Notes: generated by a model from the sequence alone, not told the origin. A DNA stretch of 64,000 nt from Alphaproteobacteria bacterium (GCA_017308135.1 JAFKFM010000010.1:450545-514544), one strand, 5' to 3'; shown: positions 9,790 to 18,603, counted from the first letter of the stretch. Program-made: numbers and translations.

Positions 9790-11061
9790 TTAGCGGGCGG
9801 GACGCTTCTCGGCGACGATCGCCGTGATGCGCGCTTCGGCGGTCTTCAGGGCTTCGGCGATCGGCTTGCGGCCGGTGATCGCCAGCACCGTTTCTTCCGC
9901 CACCACGGCCTGGACCTGCGGCGTGCCGTCGAACGCGGGGAAGATTTCGACCGCATTCGCAAGCGCGACGGCGGAAGCCGCGGCGTAAGGCGCGTCGGCC
10001 TTGAAGCGCTCGTTCTCCAGCGTCGAGCGGCGGGCCGGACCGTTGCCGTTGATCGCCATCTGCACCTGCGCGGCCTTCGACGAATAATACTGCGCGAAGC
10101 GCCATGCGGCGCCGCGGTTCGCGGCGGGGCCGTTGGCGGGCAGGGCGACGGCCCAGAACGCGACCTTCGCGGGGCCCGCGGCACCCGGGGCGCCGGGGAT
10201 CGGGAAGAACCCGACCTGGCCCGCGACGCGCGAGCTGCGCGGATCGTTGAAGCGGTTATAGTAGTTGTCGCCGAACAGCACGAAGCCGAGCAGGCCTTCG
10301 CGCATCAGGTTTTGCGTTGCGACCGTATCGGTCGTGGCGAAGTTCGGCGCCAAGCCGCCGCCGTCGTAAAGCTGCTTCATCTTTTGCAGCGTCGCGGCGT
10401 TTTGCGGGCTGTTGATCAGCACGCGATAGTCCTTGGTCAGCACGTCGCCGCCGAAGGCCTTGAACACCAGCGTCATGTCGTCGTCGGCCGCGACCTTCAG
10501 GCCGAACCCGTAGACGCTGGCGCCATCGGCGCGCTTGCCCGCGACCTTCAGGGCCGCATCCATCAATTCGGCGAAGCTGCGCGGTTCGGCGACACCCTTC
10601 TCGGTGAAGATCGTTTTGTTGAAATGCACGATCTGCGGGTTGGAGCGGATCGGCAGGCCGACGAGCTGGCCTTTGAGCGTGAACATGTCGCGCATCGGCT
10701 TGAAGATGTCGTCCTTGTCGTCGATCGCGGGCGACAGGCTTTCGAGCGGCAGCAGCTTGGCGAGCGTATCCTCGGTCGCCCAGTCGTTGATGACCATCAC
10801 GACGTCATAGGCGCCCGAGGACGAGGCCATCGCGCGCTGGAAGTTCTGGCGCATCTGCGGCCAGGGGACGGTGTCCCACACGACCTTGATGCCGGTTTCC
10901 TTCTCGAACGCGACCTGAAGATTGCCTTCGGTCGCACCCGGACGGCCGGTGAAGGCGTCTTGGTGGGCGGAGTTGGCGAAGATGCGGATGGTTTCGGCGG
11001 CCGTAGCGGCGGCCGTGCCCATGGCGAACGCGAGAAGCGTCGCGGCGGCGAGATAGCGCAT
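9790..11061 (-). CDS. ABC transporter substrate-binding protein, carbohydrate type
   Basis: 423-residue periplasmic binding protein of the MalE/UgpB class (SBP family 1): signal peptide MRYLAAATLLAFAMGTAAATAAE with likely cleavage after AEA/TAAAE, followed by ETIRIFANS, and the conserved FEKETGIKVVWD and FNKTIFTEKGV segments. Start at 11061 is preceded by GGGGGAAA at suitable spacing; the longer frame to 11121 has no signal-peptide logic. First gene of a minus-strand operon continuing into the FAD oxidoreductase (25-base gap), two permeases, GntR and SDR. Ligand unknown. Confidence 0.93.
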   Translation of the reverse strand: MRYLAAATLLAFAMGTAAATAAETIRIFANSAHQDAFTGRPGATEGNLQVAFEKETGIKVVWDTVPWPQMRQNFQRAMASSSGAYDVVMVINDWATEDTLAKLLPLESLSPAIDDKDDIFKPMRDMFTLKGQLVGLPIRSNPQIVHFNKTIFTEKGVAEPRSFAELMDAALKVAGKRADGASVYGFGLKVAADDDMTLVFKAFGGDVLTKDYRVLINSPQNAATLQKMKQLYDGGGLAPNFATTDTVATQNLMREGLLGFVLFGDNYYNRFNDPRSSRVAGQVGFFPIPGAPGAAGPAKVAFWAVALPANGPAANRGAAWRFAQYYSSKAAQVQMAINGNGPARRSTLENERFKADAPYAAASAVALANAVEIFPAFDGTPQVQAVVAEETVLAITGRKPIAEALKTAEARITAIVAEKRPAR

Positions 11062-11376
11062 GGTGTTTCCCCCGACGAGATTGGTTTGTCTGTGCCGCCG
11101 ATCATTTGTGACAAGACGCATGATGTCAAGGCTAACATGTTAGTCCTGACGAGTTTTATTTATATGTTTTATATCAATAACTAAATGCTAATTTCTAATG
11201 TCGAATCGAGATGTATTTTAGATGGGCTCGGCACGACTCCCGGGTCACAATTCGGCACGCTTCGTTACACCGCCGTGGCCGGCGGGCATGCGACATTCCC
11301 CTCGTTAAAGTCGATGTTTTTCGATCCGCAGCAGAACGCTGCTTTTTAACGGCGCCGAAGCGCCAAGGAGTGTCCG
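11062..11376. other. AT-rich divergent intergenic region
   Basis: Non-coding gap between the importer operon (minus) and the low-complexity protein gene (plus). Bases 11130-11220 are strikingly AT-rich against the surrounding GC-rich DNA and contain the palindrome at 11132-11143. It presumably carries the promoters for both directions; I could not place convincing -35/-10 boxes. AAGGAG at about 11366 is the ribosome site of the plus-strand gene. Confidence 0.6.
11132..11143. promoter_or_regulatory. Perfect 12-base palindrome CTAACATGTTAG, candidate GntR operator
   Basis: CTAACATGTTAG is its own reverse complement and sits about 70 bases upstream of the binding-protein start (11061) within the AT-rich spacer. 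GntR-family regulators bind short perfect or near-perfect palindromes, and a GntR/FCD gene is the fifth gene of this operon. The link is inference from position and symmetry. Confidence 0.45.
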
Positions 11377-11904
11377 ATGTCCGTTTCTTCGTTGAATGCC
11401 AGCAGCAGCTACAACACGGCGTTGGCGGCAGCGCTCGCCAAAAACAGCAAATCGTCCAGCTCGACAAGCGACAGCACATCCGCGACCGGCACGACGGCCG
11501 GTTCGTCGAGCACCACCGGCGCACCGTCCGATCCCAAGGCGATGCGTGCCGCACTCGACAAGCAGATCGCGGCGGATGTGCAATCCGGGAAGGTCACGCA
11601 AGACGACGCCGACAAGATCACGGCCGCCCTCGACAAGTTCGAAGCGAACATGAAGGCTAACGGGCCGCAGGGGGGCGGGCGCCCCTCGGGACCGCCGCCG
11701 GGCGGTGGCGCCGGTGGTCCGCCGCCGGGTGGCGGGGCCGGTGGGGCGAAGGGGGCGTCGGGATCGTCGTCCAAATCGGCGCTCGAGGAATTGACCGAGT
11801 TGCTCGAATCCTCGACCGACGAGGAGGACGAGGAAGATTCGACCGATCTGTCGAGCTATCTCGCCGATTTGATGAATTCGAAGAAGGTCGATATCACCGC
11901 TTGA
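11377..11904 (+). CDS. Uncharacterised Ser/Gly/Pro-rich acidic protein
   Basis: 175 residues, not recognised. Four zones are visible: residues 1-55 rich in Ser/Thr/Ala (several SSS and TS runs), residues 56-95 a charged amphipathic helical part (DKQIAADVQSGKVTQDDADK), residues 98-125 two tandem GPPPGGGAGG units, and a strongly acidic tail containing STDEEDEEDSTD before a short helix. No signal peptide or transmembrane segment. ATG at 11377 has AAGGAG eight bases upstream, so translation is well supported. It is monocistronic between an AT-rich promoter region and a strong GC hairpin. The mostly disordered composition suggests a scaffold, adhesion or export-related role, but nothing specific can be assigned. 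Confidence 0.75.
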   Translation: MSVSSLNASSSYNTALAAALAKNSKSSSSTSDSTSATGTTAGSSSTTGAPSDPKAMRAALDKQIAADVQSGKVTQDDADKITAALDKFEANMKANGPQGGGRPSGPPPGGGAGGPPPGGGAGGAKGASGSSSKSALEELTELLESSTDEEDEEDSTDLSSYLADLMNSKKVDITA

Positions 11905-11914
11905 TGCGCCCTGC

Positions 11915-11939
11915 GCGGCGGTGGCTTCGCCGCCGCCGC
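11915..11939 (+). terminator. GC-rich hairpin downstream of the low-complexity gene
   Basis: Arms 11915-11925 and 11929-11939 pair over about 11 bases (one G-T) around a TTC loop, starting 10 bases after the stop at 11904. There is no T-run, so it is a terminator-like or mRNA-stabilising hairpin rather than a canonical intrinsic terminator. Confidence 0.4.
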
Positions 11940-11973
11940 CGCGCTACGATCCTGCCCGGAAGCGGAACGGGGC

Positions 11974-12870
11974 ATGATCGACAAGCTCGAATTTCTGATC
12001 GCCTTGGCGCAGGAGAAGCATTTCGGCCGTGCGGCTGAGGCGAGCCGCGTGACCCAGCCGACGTTTTCGGCCGCGATCAAGCAACTCGAGGACACGCTGG
12101 GCGTGCTGCTGGTCAATCGCGGGGCGCGGTTCCACAGTTTCACGCCGGAAGGCGAGCGCGTGCTGGAATGGGCGCGGCGCATCGTCGGCGATTCCCGCGC
12201 CATGCGGCAGGAGATCCGCGCCCTCAAACACGGGCTCGCCGGGCATCTGAAGATCGCGGCCGTGCCCACGGCGCTGGCGATGGTCGCGTCGCTGACCACG
12301 CCGTTCCGCCAGCGCCACCCGGAAGTGACCTTCACCATCGTCTCGCGCAACTCCGTCGAGATATTGGGCCTGCTCGAAAATCTCGAAATCGACGCCGGCC
12401 TCACCTATGTCGATAACGAACCGATCGGCAAAGTGCAGACCGTGCCGCTTTATCGCGAGCATTACGTGCTGCTCACCTCGGCCGATGCGCCGTTGGGCGA
12501 TCGCGAAACGGTGACATGGGCCGAGGTCGGCAAGATCCCGCTGTGCCTGTTGACGCAGGACATGCAGAACCGTCGCATCGTCGACCATATGCTGCGCGCG
12601 GCGGGCGAGCCCACGCCGCCCACGTTGGAGTCGAATTCGATGATCGTGCTGTTCGCCCATGTGCGCACCGGGCGCTGGGCCAGCGTGATGCCGGCCAAGC
12701 TCGCCGAGACTTTGGGGCTGACGCAGACGATCCGTGCGATCCCGATCACCGGCGACGAAACCCATCCGACGATCGGCCTTGTGGTGCCGCATCGCGAGCC
12801 GATGACGCCGCAAACGGCGGCACTGGTGGTGGAGGCCAAGCTATTGGCACAAACTCTAGGTGCGTCCTGA
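11974..12870 (+). CDS. LysR-family regulator, probable FdsR-type activator of formate dehydrogenase
   Basis: 298 residues with an N-terminal helix-turn-helix (HFGRAAEASRVTQPTFSAAIKQLE region, residues 15-40, cut here to its core) and a LysR substrate-binding domain from about residue 90. It lies 94 bases upstream of fdsG and on the same strand, matching the known arrangement of FdsR-like regulators next to fds operons in Cupriavidus and relatives. A T-N11-A inverted repeat in the gap (12877-12893) is a plausible binding site. Regulation of fds is inference from neighbourhood; the family assignment is secure. Confidence 0.9.
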   Translation: MIDKLEFLIALAQEKHFGRAAEASRVTQPTFSAAIKQLEDTLGVLLVNRGARFHSFTPEGERVLEWARRIVGDSRAMRQEIRALKHGLAGHLKIAAVPTALAMVASLTTPFRQRHPEVTFTIVSRNSVEILGLLENLEIDAGLTYVDNEPIGKVQTVPLYREHYVLLTSADAPLGDRETVTWAEVGKIPLCLLTQDMQNRRIVDHMLRAAGEPTPPTLESNSMIVLFAHVRTGRWASVMPAKLAETLGLTQTIRAIPITGDETHPTIGLVVPHREPMTPQTAALVVEAKLLAQTLGAS

Positions 12871-12876
12871 TCGGCT

Positions 12877-12893
12877 GATAGGTTTTTGCTATC
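12877..12893. promoter_or_regulatory. LysR-type box GATAG-N7-CTATC upstream of fdsG
   Basis: Inverted repeat GATAG (12877-12881) and CTATC (12889-12893) separated by seven bases, fitting the T-N11-A rule (T12879, A12891) of LysR-type regulator boxes. It lies 72 bases upstream of the fdsG start and just after the LysR gene, so it could serve activation of the formate dehydrogenase operon. Confidence 0.5.
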
Positions 12894-12964
12894 GCACCAT
12901 GGGATTGATTTATTGACCCTTTTCGGGCTCCGGGCGGATGATTCACGCCGGGAGGGAGCCCCGA

Positions 12965-13408
12965 ATGACCTGGGACAACGCGCGCGCCGACGCGATCATC
13001 GAAGCGCATAAGGCGTTGGACGGGGCGGCGCTGCCCATCCTCCACGCGCTGCAAAAGGAATTCGGCTATATCGACGATGCGGCGATCGAGCCGGTCGCCA
13101 AGGCGCTGAATCTCAGCCGCGCCGAAATCCACGGTGTCGTCACGTTCTATCACGATTTCCGCGCGACCAAGCCGGGCCGCCATGTGCTGCGCGTTTGCCG
13201 CGCCGAGGCTTGCCAATCGCGCGGTGCCGATGCGTTGGTCGAACACGCCAGCGCCCGCGCGAAGGGCCACGACGCGGCGCTCACCCTCGAACCGGTTTTC
13301 TGTCTCGGTCTGTGCGCGACGGCACCCGCCGCGATGCTCGACGGCGAGCTTCATGGGCGCCTCACGCAAACGCGGCTCGATACGCTGATCGACGGGTGCG
13401 TGCGATGA
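12965..13408 (+). CDS. fdsG: Formate dehydrogenase gamma subunit, NuoE-like [2Fe-2S] protein
   Basis: 147-residue thioredoxin-fold subunit of the cytoplasmic NAD-dependent formate dehydrogenase. Four cysteines, Cys78, Cys83, Cys113 and Cys117 (CRAEAC and CLGLC), hold one [2Fe-2S] cluster, as in NuoE. Start at 12965 is chosen because GGGAGGGAG lies just upstream; an earlier ATG at 12938 would put that site inside the gene. Its TGA overlaps the fdsB ATG (ATGA). First gene of fdsG-B-A-fdhD-D. Confidence 0.95.
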   Translation: MTWDNARADAIIEAHKALDGAALPILHALQKEFGYIDDAAIEPVAKALNLSRAEIHGVVTFYHDFRATKPGRHVLRVCRAEACQSRGADALVEHASARAKGHDAALTLEPVFCLGLCATAPAAMLDGELHGRLTQTRLDTLIDGCVR

Positions 13409-14922
13409 GCGGTTTGCGTTTTTTCCTGCCGCGCGATGCGGGCACTTTGGCGGTCGGCGCCGATGCCGTCGTCAAGGCGTTGCACGCGGCGGCGCAAGCG
13501 CGTGGTCTAGCCATCGATCTCGTGCGCACCGGCTCGCGCGGGCTTTACTGGCTCGAACCGATGCTGGAACTCGAGACACCGCAAGGGCGCATCGCGTTCG
13601 GCCCGGTCGAGGCGGATGAGGTTGCTTCGATCCTCGATGCGGTGATCGCCGACAAGCCGCATGCGAAGTCGTTGGGCGCGACGGATGCGATCCCGTTCCT
13701 CGCGCGCCAAACGCGTTTGACGTTCGAACGCTGCGGTATCGCCGATCCTTTGGCGCCGGTCGCGTTCAAAGGTCTGGAGCGCGCACGTAGCTTGGGCGCG
13801 CAAGCGACGATCGACGCCGTAACGCGATCGGGTTTGCGCGGGCGGGGCGGGGCGGGGTTCCCGACCGGCATCAAGTGGAACACGGTGCGCGCGGCGGAAG
13901 GCGATCGCAAATACATCGTCTGCAATGCCGACGAAGGCGATTCCGGTACCTTCGCCGATCGCATGTTGATGGAAGGCGATCCCTTCGCATTGATCGAAGG
14001 CATGGCGATCGCCGGCTTCGCGGTCGGTGCGGCGAAGGGTTTCGTCTATATCCGCTCCGAGTATCCGCACGCCATCGCGACGATGGACGCCGCCTTGCGC
14101 ATCGCGCGTGCGAACAAGCAGCTCGGCGCCGATTTCGATATCGAGATCCGCGTGGGGGCTGGCGCTTATGTCTGCGGCGAGGAAACGGCGTTGCTCGAAA
14201 GCCTGGAGGGCCGGCGCGGCACGGTGCGCGCCAAGCCGCCTTTGCCCGCCCATCGCGGCCTGTTCGGCAAGCCCACGGTCGTCAATAACGTGATCTCGCT
14301 CGCGACCGTGCCGTGGATTTTGGCGAACGGCGCCGACGCGTATCGCGATTTCGGGATGGGCAAGTCGCGCGGCACGATGCCCATTCAATTGGCCGGCAAC
14401 GTCAAACATGGCGGCCTGTACGAGACCGCCTTCGGCGTGACGTTGGGTGAATTGGTCGACGACATCGGCGGCGGTTCGGCCTCGGGCCGCCCCGTGCGCG
14501 CGGTGCAGGTCGGCGGGCCGCTTGGCGCCTATTTCCCGCGTGCGTTGTTCGACACGCCATTCGACTACGAAGCCTTCGCCGCGCGCGATGGTTTGATCGG
14601 CCATGGCGGCATCGTCGTGTTCGACGACGGCGTCGATATGGCCGCCCAAGCCCGGTTTGCCATGGAATTCTGCGCGCATGAATCCTGCGGCAAATGCACA
14701 CCGTGCCGCATCGGCTCGACGCGCGGGGTGGAAACGATCGACAAGATCGTCGCCGGGCAGGATCGCGCGGCGAACACCGCGCTGCTCGAAGATCTCTGCC
14801 AGACGCTGAAATTCGGTTCGCTTTGCGCGCTGGGCGGCTTCACGCCCTATCCGGTGCTGAGCGCGCTACACCATTTCCCCGAAGATTTCGGCGCAGGCGC
14901 CAAGCGCGCCGCCGCTGAGTGA
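13405..14922 (+). CDS. fdsB: Formate dehydrogenase beta subunit, NuoF-like FMN/NAD-binding
   Basis: 505 residues. An N-terminal thioredoxin-like domain without cluster cysteines is followed by a NuoF core: Gly-rich NADH/FMN site GRGGAGFPTG (146-155), CNADEGDSGTF (173-183), YVCGEETAL (256-263), and the [4Fe-4S] ligands Cys428, Cys431, Cys434 and Cys474. This subunit passes electrons from formate oxidation to NAD+. Translationally coupled to fdsG; 10 bases separate its stop from the fdsA start. Confidence 0.96.
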   Translation: MSGLRFFLPRDAGTLAVGADAVVKALHAAAQARGLAIDLVRTGSRGLYWLEPMLELETPQGRIAFGPVEADEVASILDAVIADKPHAKSLGATDAIPFLARQTRLTFERCGIADPLAPVAFKGLERARSLGAQATIDAVTRSGLRGRGGAGFPTGIKWNTVRAAEGDRKYIVCNADEGDSGTFADRMLMEGDPFALIEGMAIAGFAVGAAKGFVYIRSEYPHAIATMDAALRIARANKQLGADFDIEIRVGAGAYVCGEETALLESLEGRRGTVRAKPPLPAHRGLFGKPTVVNNVISLATVPWILANGADAYRDFGMGKSRGTMPIQLAGNVKHGGLYETAFGVTLGELVDDIGGGSASGRPVRAVQVGGPLGAYFPRALFDTPFDYEAFAARDGLIGHGGIVVFDDGVDMAAQARFAMEFCAHESCGKCTPCRIGSTRGVETIDKIVAGQDRAANTALLEDLCQTLKFGSLCALGGFTPYPVLSALHHFPEDFGAGAKRAAAE

Positions 14923-14932
14923 AGGACCGATC

Positions 14933-17779
14933 ATGGGCCTGATCCACGAAACCGATTACGGCACGAAGCCGAGCGCTTCGGCGAAGACCGTGACGCTCAC
15001 CATCGACGGTACCAAGATCGAGGTGGCCGAGGGCACGTCGATCATGCGCGCGGCGATGGAGGCGGGGATCCAGGTCCCGAAGCTCTGCGCCACGGATACG
15101 CTCGACGCGTTCGGTTCGTGCCGCCTGTGCCTTGTCGAAATCCAGGGTCGTAACGGCACGCCCGCCTCCTGCACCACGCCGGTCGCGGAAGGGCTCGTCG
15201 TTTCGACCCAGACGCCGCGTTTGAAGCAGCTTCGGCGCGGAGTGATGGAGCTTTATATCTCCGATCACCCGCTCGATTGCCTGACTTGCGCCGCCAACGG
15301 CGATTGCGAATTGCAGGACATGGCGGGCGCGGTGGGATTGCGCGAAGTCCGCTACGGCTACGAGGGCGAGAACCATCTTGGTCTCGCCAAGGACGAGAGC
15401 AATCCTTATTTCACCTTCGACTCCTCCAAATGCATCGCGTGCTCGCGCTGCGTGCGGGCGTGCGAGGAAACACAAGGCACCTTCGCGCTGACCATCGAAG
15501 GGCGCGGCTTCGGCTCGCGCGTCTCGGCCGGGGCGGGCGAGACGTTCCTGGAATCGGATTGCGTGTCCTGTGGTGCATGCGTGCAGGCCTGCCCGACCGC
15601 GACGCTGACCGAAAAATCGGTCATCGAGATCGGCCAGCCCGAGCATTCCGTCGTCACGACCTGCGCCTATTGCGGCGTGGGGTGTTCGTTCAAGGCGGAG
15701 ATGCGGGGCGAGGAAGTCGTGCGCATGGTGCCGTACAAGGACGGCAAGGCCAATCGCGGCCATTCTTGCGTCAAAGGCCGCTTCGCCTGGGGCTACGCCA
15801 CGCATAAGGATCGGATTTTGAATCCGATGATCCGCGCCAAGATCACCGATCCGTGGCGCGAGGTGAGCTGGGACGAGGCGATCGCGTATGCGGCGTCGGA
15901 ATTCAAACGTATCCAGGCGAAATACGGGCGCAATGCCGTCGGCGGTATCACGTCCTCGCGCTGCACGAACGAAGAAACCTATCTGGTGCAGAAGCTCGTC
16001 CGTGCGGGCTTCGGCAACAACAATGTCGATACCTGCGCGCGCGTTTGCCATTCGCCCACGGGCTATGGATTATCGACGACCTATGGCACCTCGGCGGGTA
16101 CGCAGGATTTCGATTCCGTCGAACACGCGGATGTCGTCGTCGTGATCGGCGCCAACCCGACCGACGGGCATCCGGTCTTCGCGTCGCGCTTGAAGAAGCG
16201 TCTGCGCGAAGGAGCAAAGCTCATCGTCATCGATCCGCGCCGCATCGATTTGGTGCGCACGCCGCATGTCGAAGCCGCCCACCATCTGCCGCTGCGCCCC
16301 GGCACGAACGTCGCGATCTTGACGGCGTTGGCGCATGTGATCGTCACCGAAGGCCTGGTGGACGAAGCGTTCGTGCGCGCGAATTGCGATCTGGCGGCGT
16401 TCAATCGCTGGGCCGCCTTCGTCGCCGAAGAGCGCAACAACCCCGAGGAAGTCGCCAAATTCGCCGGCGTGCCCGCCGAAACCATCCGCGAAGCCGCGCG
16501 GCTATACGCGACCGGCGGCAACGCCGCGATCTATTACGGATTGGGCGTGACCGAACATAGCCAAGGCTCGACCTCGGTCATGGCGATCGCGAATCTGGCG
16601 ATGGCGACGGGCAATATCGGCCGCCCCGGCGTGGGCGTGAATCCGTTGCGCGGTCAGAACAACGTGCAGGGGGCCTGCGACATGGGCTCGTTCCCGCACG
16701 AGCTGTCGGGCTATCGCCACGTGTCCGACGACGGTGCGCGCGCGATGTTCGAATCCCTGTGGGGCGTGTCGCTCGATAAGGAACCGGGCCTGCGCATTCC
16801 CAACATGTTGGATGCGGCCGTGGATGGTGCGTTCAAGGGGCTCTACATCCAGGGTGAGGATATTCTGCAATCCGATCCCGACACGCATCACGTCGCGGCG
16901 GGCTTGGCCGCGATGGAATGCGTGATCGTGCAGGACCTGTTCCTGAACGAGACCGCGAACTACGCCCATATTTTCCTGCCGGGTTCGACCTTCCTGGAGA
17001 AGGACGGCACCTTCACCAATGCCGAGCGGCGCATCCAGCGCGTCCGCAAGGTGATGGCGCCGCGCAACGGCCTGGGCGATTGGGAAGTAACGCTTGCCTT
17101 CGCCAAGGCGCTGGGCTTCACGATGGGTTACGCCCATCCCGGCGAAATCATGGACGAGATCGCGGCCGTGACGCCGACGTTCAAGGGCGTGTCCTACGCC
17201 AAACTCGACGAACTCGGTTCCGTCCAGTGGCCTTGCAACGACAAGGCGCCGGAAGGCACGCCGGTCATGCATATCGGCGGTTTCGTGCGCGGCAAGGGCC
17301 GCTTCATGATCACGGAGTACGTCGCGACGGACGAGCGTGTCGGCCCGCGCTTCCCGCTGCTGCTGACGACGGGCCGCATCCTCAGCCAATACAATGTCGG
17401 CGCCCAGACGCGCCGCACGGCGAATGTCGTTTGGCACGAGGAAGACCGGCTGGAAATCAATCCGCACGACGCGGAGGAGCGCGGCATCCGCGATGGCGAT
17501 TGGGTCGCCGTGCGCAGCCGGGCGGGCGAGACGGCGTTGCGCGCCTTGATCACCGATCGCGTCGCGGCGGGCGTGGTCTATACGACGTTCCACCACCCGG
17601 ACACGCAAGCCAATGTCGTGACGACCGATTATTCGGATTGGGCGACCAACTGCCCCGAATACAAGGTGACGGCCGTGCAATGCATGCCGTCCAACGGACC
17701 CAGCGATTGGCAGACACGCTATCGCGAACACGCCGACCAATCGCGGCGTATCGCCAAACCGGCGGAGGTGGCGGAATGA
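14933..17779 (+). CDS. fdsA: Formate dehydrogenase alpha subunit, molybdenum/tungsten bis-MGD, Cys type
   Basis: 948 residues; oxidises formate to CO2. In order: NuoG-like [2Fe-2S] (Cys52, 63, 66, 80), His112/Cys116/Cys119/Cys125 His-Cys3 [4Fe-4S], two ferredoxin clusters (Cys167/170/173/177 and 210/213/216/220), a [4Fe-4S] of the catalytic domain (Cys244/247/251/279), then the molybdopterin domains and the C-terminal dinucleotide-binding domain. The metal ligand is Cys372 followed by His373 (DTCARVCHSPTG), so this is the cysteine and not the selenocysteine form. AAGGA precedes the ATG. Its stop overlaps fdhD. Confidence 0.97.
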   Translation: MGLIHETDYGTKPSASAKTVTLTIDGTKIEVAEGTSIMRAAMEAGIQVPKLCATDTLDAFGSCRLCLVEIQGRNGTPASCTTPVAEGLVVSTQTPRLKQLRRGVMELYISDHPLDCLTCAANGDCELQDMAGAVGLREVRYGYEGENHLGLAKDESNPYFTFDSSKCIACSRCVRACEETQGTFALTIEGRGFGSRVSAGAGETFLESDCVSCGACVQACPTATLTEKSVIEIGQPEHSVVTTCAYCGVGCSFKAEMRGEEVVRMVPYKDGKANRGHSCVKGRFAWGYATHKDRILNPMIRAKITDPWREVSWDEAIAYAASEFKRIQAKYGRNAVGGITSSRCTNEETYLVQKLVRAGFGNNNVDTCARVCHSPTGYGLSTTYGTSAGTQDFDSVEHADVVVVIGANPTDGHPVFASRLKKRLREGAKLIVIDPRRIDLVRTPHVEAAHHLPLRPGTNVAILTALAHVIVTEGLVDEAFVRANCDLAAFNRWAAFVAEERNNPEEVAKFAGVPAETIREAARLYATGGNAAIYYGLGVTEHSQGSTSVMAIANLAMATGNIGRPGVGVNPLRGQNNVQGACDMGSFPHELSGYRHVSDDGARAMFESLWGVSLDKEPGLRIPNMLDAAVDGAFKGLYIQGEDILQSDPDTHHVAAGLAAMECVIVQDLFLNETANYAHIFLPGSTFLEKDGTFTNAERRIQRVRKVMAPRNGLGDWEVTLAFAKALGFTMGYAHPGEIMDEIAAVTPTFKGVSYAKLDELGSVQWPCNDKAPEGTPVMHIGGFVRGKGRFMITEYVATDERVGPRFPLLLTTGRILSQYNVGAQTRRTANVVWHEEDRLEINPHDAEERGIRDGDWVAVRSRAGETALRALITDRVAAGVVYTTFHHPDTQANVVTTDYSDWATNCPEYKVTAVQCMPSNGPSDWQTRYREHADQSRRIAKPAEVAE

Positions 17780-18603
17780 GCGACGCCTTCAAGCCCGCTT
17801 ATCGCGTTTCCAATGAAGTGTGGCGCGGTGACGCCCGGCGACAGGGTGCGCGACAGGTGCCCGAGGAAACGGCGATCGCCTTCACCTATGATCGCGTGAC
17901 GCAGGCCGTCATGATGGCGAGCCCCGCCGATCTCGAGGATTTCGCGCTCGGCTTTTCGCTGAACGAAGGAATCGTCGCGGCGCCCGGCGAGATCGAGGAA
18001 ATCGAGATCCGCCCGACGGACGAGGGGATCGAATTGCGCATGGCGCTGGCCGAACCGCGCGCCGGCGCTTTCGTCGAACGGCGCCGTTATATGGCGGGGC
18101 CCACGGGTTGCGGCTTGTGCGGCATCGACAGTTTGAAGGAAGCGACCAAGACGCCGCCGGTCGTGACCGCCGATCCGCGCGTGACGCGTGCGGATATCGC
18201 TGCGGCGGTCGCGGCCTTGCCGGCAGCACAATCGCTGCATCGCCTGACCCACGCCGCACATGGCGCGGCGTTGTGGGTGCGCGGCGAAGGCTTGGTCGCC
18301 TTGCGCGAAGATGTCGGCCGCCACAACGCGCTCGACAAGCTGGCGGGTGCGTTGGCGCGCGCCGGTCGCAAGGCCGAGACGGGGATTGTGGTTCTCACCA
18401 GCCGCGTTTCGGTCGAACTCGTGCAGAAAGCCGCGATGATGGGCGCCCCCGTGCTCGTCGCCGTGTCGGCGCCGACGGCCTTGGCGATCCGCACCGCCGC
18501 GGCGGCCGGGATCACGCTGATCGGGATCGCGCGCGACGACGGGTTCGAAGTCTTCACCCATGCGGCGCGGGTGGTTGCCGGCGAGGCGCGCGATGTCGCA
18601 TGA
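17776..18603 (+). CDS. fdhD: Formate dehydrogenase accessory sulfurtransferase FdhD/FdsC
   Basis: 275-residue chaperone that delivers sulfur to the Mo cofactor of formate dehydrogenase and binds bis-MGD (FdsC in the Rhodobacter nomenclature). The conserved CxxC is Cys112 and Cys115 in TGCGLCGID; the C-terminal half has the family landmarks REDVGRHNALDKL and LTSRVSVELVQKA. The ATG at 17776 overlaps the fdsA stop (ATGA); the frame is open far upstream, but that part is antisense-free shadow of fdsA. Confidence 0.95.
   Translation: MSDAFKPAYRVSNEVWRGDARRQGARQVPEETAIAFTYDRVTQAVMMASPADLEDFALGFSLNEGIVAAPGEIEEIEIRPTDEGIELRMALAEPRAGAFVERRRYMAGPTGCGLCGIDSLKEATKTPPVVTADPRVTRADIAAAVAALPAAQSLHRLTHAAHGAALWVRGEGLVALREDVGRHNALDKLAGALARAGRKAETGIVVLTSRVSVELVQKAAMMGAPVLVAVSAPTALAIRTAAAAGITLIGIARDDGFEVFTHAARVVAGEARDVA

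Noticed and set aside
13507..14679. Long minus-strand open frame opposite fdsB
   Set aside because: Shadow of the NuoF-like gene; no ribosome site, no homology.
16502..17740. Minus-strand open frame opposite fdsA
   Set aside because: Shadow of the catalytic domain of FdsA; composition typical of an antisense frame.
14933..17779. Possible selenocysteine in formate dehydrogenase
   Set aside because: The catalytic position reads Cys (residue 372), and there is no in-frame TGA.
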